From NCBI GenBank assembly GCA_937913075.1, contig CALEPU010000076.1, forward strand, positions 1 to 8,089: a DNA stretch of 8,089 nt, given 5' to 3'. Position 1 is the first letter of the stretch. Every line of letters starts with the position of its first letter. The notes under the pieces were generated by a model. The model made no database searches. It was not told the origin of the DNA and saw only the letters and a list, made by a program, of their open reading frames with translations. The stretch is from an uncultured Clostridia bacterium (GTDB taxonomy: Bacteria; Bacillota; Clostridia; Christensenellales; CAG-138). Positions 1-5,223 of the stretch are shown piece after piece. The position numbers and the translations under genes were made by a program.

Positions 1-196
1 CTACGGCGATTACAAGGTGACTAACTTTGAGATGGAGGGCTCCGCCCTGGCCGGTCTCGCCGCCCACCTCGGACACGATGCCGTCACGGTATGCGCCGCC
101 ATAGCCCACCGCTATCTCAAAGATGCCAACACAGACTACAAACCTCGCGTCGAGCAGCTTGTGGTGCTGGTAATGGATAAACTTGCAACAATCTAA
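1..196 (+). CDS. Nucleoside phosphorylase (uridine phosphorylase type), C-terminal fragment
   Basis: The reading frame is open from base 2 to a TAA at 194-196, giving 64 codons; the N-terminus lies off the window. The segment NFEMEGSALAGLAAHLGHDA resembles the conserved C-terminal part of the phosphorylase superfamily (PNP/UDP family), where the Glu in the N(F/Y)EME motif contacts the ribose of the nucleoside. Following residues (CAAIAHRYLKDANTDYK) resemble Bacteroidota uridine phosphorylases as I remember them. Such enzymes split uridine or related nucleosides with phosphate into base and ribose-1-phosphate in the cytoplasm, for pyrimidine salvage. A lipoprotein reading frame starts 20 bases downstream on the same strand. 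Codon use (isoleucine mostly ATC, one ATA) differs from the genes after ~480. The family call is fairly sure; the exact substrate cannot be told from this fragment. Confidence 0.75.
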   Translation, partial: YGDYKVTNFEMEGSALAGLAAHLGHDAVTVCAAIAHRYLKDANTDYKPRVEQLVVLVMDKLATI

Positions 197-216
197 AACA
201 CAATCTTTTAAGCTTT

Positions 217-786
217 ATGAAACGTACAATTTCTATTCTCATGCTCGCAGCCCTGTTGCTGCCCGGATGCTCATCGATGAGCAAACTCGCTGAAGGAAGC
301 CTCGTAGGTACCGGAGCCGGTGCTGCCCTTGGAGCAGGTGTCGGTGCCCTTATCGGTAAAGATGCAAAAGCCGCCGCCATCGGCGCTGCCATCGGCGGTG
401 CAGTAGGTGCCGGTACAGGCGCAATCATCGGCAAGAAGATGGATCAGAAGGCCGAGGAGCTTGCCGCTCTGCTTGCAAGGATAAAGCAGGGCGAAAGGAG
501 CGAGGAATTTGAAGTAAAGCTTGCCGACCTGCGGGACGGCTGCTATAAAGCAAGTATGCGTTTGCGCCGGATAGATACAGAAGAAGAGCTATTTTCGATT
601 TCACACGAGCAAGCTCGCGGCTTCTTTGAAAGAGCGGTAAATATAAAAAAACTCTCACGGGATGAAAAGAGCTTTTTCGCATCGGCGTTTATAAGGTGCG
701 CCGAAATAAGGGACGGCCTTCTTAAACTCACCGCGGTCGATATCGGCAAATGCGCATACATCAAACGCAGCTTTGATATTGACTGA
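217..786 (+). CDS. Glycine-zipper lipoprotein N-terminus fused in frame to an unrecognised helical segment (likely chimeric ORF)
   Basis: This is a 189-codon frame. Residues 1-18 form a lipoprotein signal (MKR, hydrophobic stretch, LLPGC with the lipidated Cys at 18). Residues 30-72 are a glycine zipper of repeated G-A-G/G-x-x-x-G units, as in Bacteroidota outer-membrane lipoproteins that usually continue into an OmpA-like peptidoglycan-binding domain. Here no OmpA domain follows. From about residue 76-90 the sequence becomes charged, helical and unrelated (LARIKQGERSEEF onward) and ends IKRSFDID. There is no Shine-Dalgarno before the ATG, only an AT-rich leader, which is usual in Bacteroidota. 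Isoleucine codons change within the frame: before base 480 they are ATT/ATC only, while after it five of nine are ATA, and AGG/CGG arginines appear. I infer two gene pieces from different organisms joined in frame. The second half matches nothing I recognise and could be the C-terminus of a Clostridia gene whose start is missing. The N-terminal call is good; a real fusion protein is doubtful. Confidence 0.55.
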   Translation: MKRTISILMLAALLLPGCSSMSKLAEGSLVGTGAGAALGAGVGALIGKDAKAAAIGAAIGGAVGAGTGAIIGKKMDQKAEELAALLARIKQGERSEEFEVKLADLRDGCYKASMRLRRIDTEEELFSISHEQARGFFERAVNIKKLSRDEKSFFASAFIRCAEIRDGLLKLTAVDIGKCAYIKRSFDID

Positions 787-806
787 AAGACTCGCAAATG
801 TAAAGC

Positions 807-832
807 AAAGCCCCGTCGGGAAACGGGGCTTT
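807..832 (+). terminator. Terminator hairpin, copy 1
   Basis: A perfect 10-bp stem (AAAGCCCCGT paired with ACGGGGCTTT) encloses the loop CGGGAA. It begins 20 bases after the stop codon at 784-786. Because the stem itself begins with AAA and ends with TTT, it can act on both strands, although the U-run is short. The same 26 bases recur at 1066-1091. Confidence 0.7.
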
Positions 833-871
833 CAGACCGCTGACAAACCCTTTTTGCACGCAAGCATACAA

Positions 872-1037
872 CCTTCCCCTACCGAGGGGAAGGGGGACCG
901 CAAGCGCAGCGAAGCGGTGGAAGAGGTGGTAGAAGTTCTTGATTTTACTAAGTTTTTTGAACACAACTCCAGCCACCACCTCATCCGTCAACTCGCCCTA
1001 AAAGGCTCGTTGACACCTTCCCCTCTGTAGGGGAAGG
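872..1037. repeat. Palindromic intergenic repeat element (MITE/REP-like)
   Basis: The element is bounded by two hairpins with identical 9-bp arms, CCTTCCCCT and AGGGGAAGG, at 872-893 (loop ACCG) and 1016-1037 (loop CTGT). Inside, GAGGTGGT at 923-930 pairs perfectly with ACCACCTC at 975-982. ACCGC/GCGGT closes a small hairpin at 897-918. GTCAAC/GTTGAC plus GCC/GGC close another at 987-1014 with a TC/TC internal loop. The centre (931-970) is AT-rich. No transposase is present. I recall the string CACCTCATCCGTCA followed by a hairpin and CACCTTCCCCT from many gut Clostridia genomes, where it is scattered between genes; this is memory, not a search. The boundaries are set by the outer hairpins and could extend a few bases. 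It may be a non-autonomous mobile element or a structured RNA or terminator module. Confidence 0.6.
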
Positions 1038-1065
1038 GCAGCAAACGGGCTTTGCCATCAAGCTG

Positions 1066-1091
1066 AAAGCCCCGTCGGGAAACGGGGCTTT
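1066..1091 (-). terminator. Terminator hairpin, copy 2, downstream of glutamine synthetase
   Basis: It has the same 10-bp stem and CGGGAA loop (read on the + strand) as 807-832. It lies 24 bases past the glutamine synthetase stop codon on the - strand, where a terminator for that gene is expected. The stem ends in TTT on either strand, so it may also stop rightward transcription. Confidence 0.7.
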
Positions 1092-1115
1092 GCTCATTAC
1101 TGTTATTCCTTCGGC

Positions 1116-2552
1116 TTATAAATCAAAATAGCGCTCAAACTCAGCGGGATGAGGGATGGAATTGATGCGGTTCGCCTCGGCGCGTTTGCGTGCGACCCAG
1201 ATGTTCAAAAGCCTCTCGGGGAATACGCCGCCGCGGGTAAGATACTCGTGATCCTCCTCAAGGGCGTCGAGCGCCTCATTAAGGCTCGTGGGCAGCGCGT
1301 CTATTTTCGCCTTCTCCTCCTCGGGAAGATCGAACAGATTGAAGTCGTAAGGGCCCCAGCCGTTCGCGGCGGGATCGATCTCGTTGATTACGCCGTCAAG
1401 ACCCGCCATCAGTATTGCCGCGTATGCGTAGTAGGGGTTGCAGGTGCCGTCGGGATTGCGCAGCTCGAAACGCTTGGACATCGGGCTCTTTGCGTAAGCG
1501 GGGATCCTGATAACGGCGGAGCGGTTTGCGGTGGCGTAGCCGATCGTGACCGGAGCCTCGAAGCCGGGAACAAGACGCTTGAAGGAGTTGGTGGAGGGGT
1601 TGGTGATCGCGCAGAGGGACTTGGCGTGCTTCAAAAGACCGCCCATGAAGTTGTGCGCAAGCTTGGAAAGCTGAGCATAGCCGTGCTCGTCATAGAAGAG
1701 GGGCTTGCCGTCCTTTGTCAAAAGCATGTGGACGTGCATGCCGTTGCCAGCCTCGCCGAAAATGGGCTTGGGCATAAAGGTGGCGGTGCAGCCGTCCTCA
1801 ACGGCGGCATTCTTGATTATGTACTTGGTGACCATGGTGTTGTCCGCCATCTTTTCAACGTCGGCAAGCTCGACCTCTATCTCAAGCTGACCGGGACCGC
1901 CGACCTCGTGATGGTGATACTTTACCTTAACGCCCCAATCCTCCATCAGGGTGCACATGTGGCTGCGGAGGTTATAATACCTGTCCTGCGGAGCGCTGAT
2001 GTGGTAGCCGCCCTTGTGGGGTATCTGGAAGCCGTTGTCGCCGTAACCGGTGTTCCAATCGGCCTCCTCGGTGTCGATCTCACACCTGACGCAGTTGGGA
2101 CGGGACTCGAACTGGATCTCATCGAATACGTGGAACTCGAACTCCGGCCCTATGATCATGGTATCGGCGATGCCGGTCTCGCGCATATACTCAACGGCTC
2201 TCCTGATGACGTTGCGGGGATACTGATCGAAGGGACGGTTTGCGGGACGGTCGATTATCATGGCGTCGCCGCTCATGGTAAGGGTCGCGATCTCGGCAAA
2301 CGGGTCGATAGCAGCGGTGGAAAGATCGGGTATGAAAACCATATCGCTGTTCTCAACGGGAGCATAGCCGTAGTTGGAGCCGTCGAAGCCGATACCGTAT
2401 TTCATCGTGTCCTCATTAAAACGCTCCGAAGGGATGGTGATGTGGCGCCAACGCCCGTCAATATCGGTCATTTTAAAATCGACCATCTCTATATCGTTAT
2501 CTTCGATAAATCTTTTTACTTCTTCAACGGTTGTATCGGATGTGAACAACAT
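1116..2552 (-). CDS. glnA: Glutamine synthetase, type I
   Basis: It makes glutamine from glutamate, ammonia and ATP in the cytoplasm, the main entry of ammonium into amino acids. The 478 residues carry the family landmarks: FDGSNYGYAPVENSDMVFIP and DPF near the N-terminus, GPEFEFHVFDE (metal-binding glutamates), the YHHHEVGGPGQLE segment, ATFMPKP, GNGMHVHM (catalytic-site histidines), NRSAVIRIP, and the C-terminal HPAEFERYF. Length and C-terminus resemble the GSI-beta form, which is controlled by adenylylation of a Tyr in NLYDLP. Here that site reads NLFDLP with Phe at residue 407 (codon 1332-1334), so it cannot be adenylylated there. I start at the ATG at 2550-2552 because AGGAGGG lies 9 bases upstream. 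A longer open frame reaches 2633 but adds 27 non-conserved residues that overlap the promoter. The two CNNM genes lie upstream on the same strand after a 99-base gap with its own promoter. Confidence 0.95.
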   Translation of the reverse strand: MLFTSDTTVEEVKRFIEDNDIEMVDFKMTDIDGRWRHITIPSERFNEDTMKYGIGFDGSNYGYAPVENSDMVFIPDLSTAAIDPFAEIATLTMSGDAMIIDRPANRPFDQYPRNVIRRAVEYMRETGIADTMIIGPEFEFHVFDEIQFESRPNCVRCEIDTEEADWNTGYGDNGFQIPHKGGYHISAPQDRYYNLRSHMCTLMEDWGVKVKYHHHEVGGPGQLEIEVELADVEKMADNTMVTKYIIKNAAVEDGCTATFMPKPIFGEAGNGMHVHMLLTKDGKPLFYDEHGYAQLSKLAHNFMGGLLKHAKSLCAITNPSTNSFKRLVPGFEAPVTIGYATANRSAVIRIPAYAKSPMSKRFELRNPDGTCNPYYAYAAILMAGLDGVINEIDPAANGWGPYDFNLFDLPEEEKAKIDALPTSLNEALDALEEDHEYLTRGGVFPERLLNIWVARKRAEANRINSIPHPAEFERYFDL

Positions 2553-2584
2553 GCTGTAAAGCCCTCCTGAAACCATAATTAAAG

Positions 2585-2597
2585 GGGGAAATACCCC
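2585..2597 (-). promoter_or_regulatory. Small GC hairpin at the predicted 5' end of glnA mRNA
   Basis: On the - strand GGGG-TATTT-CCCC can form a 4-bp all-GC hairpin. It falls at the start point (about 2597-2598) predicted from the upstream promoter, so the transcript would begin with it. Such 5' hairpins can protect mRNA from 5' decay. It is short and could be chance. Confidence 0.3.
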
Positions 2598-2604
2598 AAG
2601 TAAC

Positions 2605-2633
2605 ATTTTGGCAGTTTTTCCCCATAAAGTCAA
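2605..2633 (-). promoter_or_regulatory. Housekeeping-type promoter for glnA
   Basis: Read on the - strand, TTGACT (2628-2633) is followed after exactly 17 bases by CAAAAT (2605-2610). The -35 box matches the consensus at 5 of 6 positions and the -10 at 4 of 6. Transcription would start near 2598, giving a leader of about 45 bases. I saw no GlnR/TnrA-type palindrome (TGTNA-N7-TNACA) next to it. Confidence 0.5.
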
Positions 2634-2651
2634 TACTTTTATTCAATATAT

Positions 2652-3965
2652 TTATTCCGGCTTTTTCTCCCAGTCGATATCGTCCTCGTCGGGCTCCTCG
2701 ATCCTTTCGTGAACCTTTATGAGCAGTCTTGTAACTCTGAGGTTCTGAATTTGCTTTACCGTGACGGTCAGGTTTTCAAAGTCGAAGGAGTCGCCCTTTG
2801 CGGGGTACCCGCCGAGCTGTTCTATCGCCCAGCCGCCGACGGTGGCGTTGTCGTCGTCAAAATCATCGTCGTCGATATCAAATTCGTCGAGCAGATCGTA
2901 TATGCGCATATCGCCGTCGCACTCGTAGGTGTCGTCCGAAAGCTTCACGAGCTCATCCTCAACTACGTCGCTCTCGTCCCAGATATCGCCGACAATTTGC
3001 TCCAATATGTCTTCCATGGTCAAAAGTCCCATCGTGCCGCCGTACTCGTCGGTGACTATGGCAAGATGCAGCTTGCGGTCGCGCAGCTCGCGCAGCGCCT
3101 GCGGCAGTATGGTGGTTTTGTGTATGTAGCATACCGGCAGCATGTGAGCCCTGAGGTCGAGAGGCGCATCGTCGGCGACGGCCTTCAATATCTCGTTAAG
3201 ATGCACGACGCCTATCACGTTGTCGATGCTGTCCTCATAAACGGGTATGCGGGAGAAGTTTGAGGAAAGTATGGTCTCGATTATCTCCTCCGGCTCATCG
3301 TCTATGTCGATCGCGACCATATCCACTCGCGGGGTGATTATCTCGTATGCGCAGATATCGGGGAAGTCGAGAGCGGACTGCAAAAGATCGCTCGTTTGTT
3401 CGTCTATAACGCCCTCGTCCTCAACGGTGTCGATTATATCGGCAAGCTCGTCCTCGGTCACGGTGCTGTCGTCGGTAACGCTCTTTGCCCAAAGCTTTGA
3501 TACACCCGCGACGAGCTTAGTCACTAACCATACCAGCGGGAAGAATATGTACCCCAGTCCACGCAGGAAGGCCGCTTTGTCCATGGCAAATTTATCGGCG
3601 TTGTCCAAAGCTACTATCTTCGGCGCGATCTCGCCGAAGATGAGTATAACTATCGTCATGACCGCCGTCGATACCGCTGCGGAAAGGTTCTCGCTCATGC
3701 GTGAGCTGAGAAGCGTTACGAAAAGCTGGGTCGATATAGTAGATGCAGCGAGGTTGACGAAGTTGTTGCCTATCAGTATGGTGCTCAAAAGGTTGTCGTA
3801 GCGGCTGTAATTTTGCAGCGCTGTCCTCGCCTTTCTGTTGCCCTCCCTGTCGGCAAGTATGCCGAGGCGCGTCTCATTCGCGGAGGAATAAGCTATCTCC
3901 GAACCCGAGAAGACGGAGGAGAAGTAAACCAATACCATAAGCACGGGTATAGCCCACCAGATCAT
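2652..3965 (-). CDS. CNNM/DUF21-CBS-CorC_HlyC membrane protein (hemolysin-like, putative Mg/Co transport)
   Basis: This is a 437-residue full-length member of the HlyC/CorC family, thought to move or sense divalent cations (mainly Mg2+) across the cytoplasmic membrane. An N-terminal DUF21/CNNM membrane domain spans about residues 1-160. It carries SGSEIA (20-25), ILIGNNFVN (63-71) and FGEIAPK (110-116), motifs typical of the family. A CBS pair follows (about 205-335), with ITPRVDM (210-216), SRIPVYEDS and the classical DEYGGTMGLLTMEDILEQIVGDIWDE (306-331). The C-terminal CorC_HlyC domain (about 340-420) contains a strongly acidic loop of mostly Asp at 363-372 before TVGGW. The start ATG overlaps the upstream gene's stop (TCAT on the + strand, 3962-3965), and GGAGG sits 7 bases before it, so the two are translationally coupled. 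The domain architecture is sure; the transported ion is inferred from the family. Confidence 0.9.
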   Translation of the reverse strand: MIWWAIPVLMVLVYFSSVFSGSEIAYSSANETRLGILADREGNRKARTALQNYSRYDNLLSTILIGNNFVNLAASTISTQLFVTLLSSRMSENLSAAVSTAVMTIVILIFGEIAPKIVALDNADKFAMDKAAFLRGLGYIFFPLVWLVTKLVAGVSKLWAKSVTDDSTVTEDELADIIDTVEDEGVIDEQTSDLLQSALDFPDICAYEIITPRVDMVAIDIDDEPEEIIETILSSNFSRIPVYEDSIDNVIGVVHLNEILKAVADDAPLDLRAHMLPVCYIHKTTILPQALRELRDRKLHLAIVTDEYGGTMGLLTMEDILEQIVGDIWDESDVVEDELVKLSDDTYECDGDMRIYDLLDEFDIDDDDFDDDNATVGGWAIEQLGGYPAKGDSFDFENLTVTVKQIQNLRVTRLLIKVHERIEEPDEDDIDWEKKPE

Positions 3966-5131
3966 TTTGTCACCTCCGGAAGCTGCCCCGTCGTGCTGAA
4001 ATCATACTCGTCGTATATCTCGCCGACGAGCTCCTCCAGAATATCCTCAACGGTTATTATGCCCAAAATGTCGCTGCGCTCGCTGACTATCGCAAGGTGA
4101 GTCCTGCTCTTGGAAAGATCCAATAAAAGCTCGTCCACTGCCATATCCGGGCGGACAAAATAGGGGGTATCCAAAAGATCGACGAGCTCCATCTCATCCT
4201 TATCCTTTATGTACTGACGGAAGAAGGTGCGGATATGCACGACGCCTATCACGTTGCCCTTGGCGTTCAATACGGGCAGACGCGAGTGAGTGGAGCTTTT
4301 TAACTGAGCATACTGATCCGCCGTGTCCAGCGTGGCGTCAAGCTTCTCGACCTTGTCCCACGGAGTATAACACTCGGCAACGGTTCTGCCGGTGTACTTC
4401 AAAACGCTGGTCATAAGCTCGGAGGTCGTGAGGTCGATATCGGAGCTCGGCTCGTCGTCCTCCTCCTCGCGCTCGTCCTTAAAGTTCTCAATAAGCTCAT
4501 GAAGCTCATCCTCGGTCACGGAGGGCTCCGGAGTTCCGCGTGAGAACAGCTTGCCGAAAAGCTTGCCTATCCAAGTAAACACCGCCGAGAAGGGCGTCAG
4601 CACCTTCATCAAAAAATAGAGCGAGTGACCGATGCGCAGAGAGTATTTTTCGTTGCATGCCTTGGCGTAGGATTTGGGCAGCATTTCGCTGAACAAAAAC
4701 ACGATAAGCGTAACGATAACGGTCGATACGGTAAGAGCCAAAGCAAGATAAGGGGTGTCCTTAAAAAGCTGCCTCGTCAAAAGCGCGGCTACCGCGGAGC
4801 ACCCAATGTGCATTACGTTATTGCCGATAAGCAGAGTGGAAAGCGCCTTTTCAAAATTGTTCAGTATGTACATTACGTACTTTGCCCTGCGGTTGCCGTC
4901 CTCGGCATAGGCCTTCATACGAACCTTGTTAACGGAAGCCAAAGCGATCTCCGCAGACGCAAAATAGGAGCCTATCAAAACGAAAAGCACCAAAAGAACA
5001 GCATATATGATTATGCTCCTCAAGCCCTCCGGCTGCACGGCGGCGCCGGCAATTAAGGCTGAGGCTGCCCGGTCATGGGCAAAAGATGGCAAAACAGATG
5101 TTAAACATCGCCATATACTGCCATCATCCAT
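3962..5131 (-). CDS. CNNM/DUF21-CBS membrane protein lacking the CorC_HlyC domain
   Basis: This is a 389-residue paralogue of the gene it overlaps downstream. After an unusual N-terminal extension (1-37) come the DUF21/CNNM membrane segments: IIIYAVLLVLFVLIGSYFAS (40-59), LLIGNNVMH (100-108), a hydrophobic stretch at 128-148, and FSEMLPK (147-153) in place of GEIxPK. An acidic linker (about 218-231) leads to a CBS pair (about 245-375). The usual TPR motif is TPWDK, and DEYGGT is replaced by SERSDI, although VEDILEELVGEIYDEYD is kept. The chain ends there, so the C-terminal CorC_HlyC domain is absent. I choose the ATG at 5129-5131 because AGAGGAG lies 12 bases upstream and MDDGSI is a familiar beginning in this family; a TTG four codons earlier abuts the AGAGGAG and is unlikely. 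It is the first gene of the leftward operon. The two copies may form a heteromeric transporter, which is inference. Confidence 0.85.
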   Translation of the reverse strand: MDDGSIWRCLTSVLPSFAHDRAASALIAGAAVQPEGLRSIIIYAVLLVLFVLIGSYFASAEIALASVNKVRMKAYAEDGNRRAKYVMYILNNFEKALSTLLIGNNVMHIGCSAVAALLTRQLFKDTPYLALALTVSTVIVTLIVFLFSEMLPKSYAKACNEKYSLRIGHSLYFLMKVLTPFSAVFTWIGKLFGKLFSRGTPEPSVTEDELHELIENFKDEREEEDDEPSSDIDLTTSELMTSVLKYTGRTVAECYTPWDKVEKLDATLDTADQYAQLKSSTHSRLPVLNAKGNVIGVVHIRTFFRQYIKDKDEMELVDLLDTPYFVRPDMAVDELLLDLSKSRTHLAIVSERSDILGIITVEDILEELVGEIYDEYDFSTTGQLPEVTK

Positions 5132-5167
5132 TGATGAAACCAACTCCTCTCAAAACCAATATATGTT

Positions 5168-5196
5168 ATTATATAACAACCCTGCCTTGATTACAA
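5168..5196 (-). promoter_or_regulatory. Promoter of the CNNM operon (leftward)
   Basis: On the - strand TTGTAA (5191-5196) and a perfect TATAAT (5168-5173) are separated by exactly 17 bases. Start would be near 5161, leaving a ~30-base leader with AGAGGAG before the ATG at 5131. Its -35 box overlaps that of the rightward promoter. Confidence 0.6.
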
Positions 5197-5215
5197 GTAT
5201 ATTGTGTGGTAAAAT
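5187..5215 (+). promoter_or_regulatory. Promoter of the dnaD-like/dnaC-like operon (rightward), giving a nearly leaderless mRNA
   Basis: TTGATT (5187-5192), a 17-base spacer and TAAAAT (5210-5215) with an extended -10 TGG just before it make a good housekeeping promoter. The expected start is about 5222, only two bases before the ATG at 5224. No Shine-Dalgarno is present between 5197 and 5223, which agrees with a leaderless transcript. Confidence 0.55.
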
Positions 5216-5223
5216 ATAAGTAT

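Larger units (their letters stand above)
787..1115. other. Gene-free intergenic region between convergent frames
   Basis: These 329 bases hold no frame with coding character. They contain, in order, a terminator hairpin, a spacer (833-871), a palindromic repeat element, a short GC-rich spacer (1038-1065) and a second terminator hairpin of the same sequence. Short frames crossing it start at weak codons and have no ribosome binding site. The arrangement fits the space between the ends of two converging genes into which a repeat has been placed. Confidence 0.7.

Noticed and set aside
773..1030. 85-codon frame starting at a TTG and crossing the first terminator and the repeat
   Set aside because: It reads through a terminator hairpin and palindromic repeat, has no ribosome binding site and its composition just reflects the repeat.
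872..1037. Possible CRISPR or tandem repeat because of the recurring CCTTCCCCT arms
   Set aside because: There are only two copies, they are self-palindromic and ~120 bases apart, with no regular repeat-spacer pattern and no cas genes.
1149..2570. Long open frame (473 codons) on the + strand opposite glutamine synthetase
   Set aside because: It is the antisense of a strongly conserved gene with GC-biased third positions; its translation shows no family motifs and there is no ribosome binding site.
2553..2633. N-terminal extension of glutamine synthetase to 2633
   Set aside because: The extra 27 residues match nothing in the family and overlap the promoter and leader; the ATG at 2552 has the proper AGGAGGG.
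2571..2651. GlnR/TnrA operator in the glnA leader
   Set aside because: A partial TGTTA occurs on the - strand but its TNACA partner at the required spacing is absent.
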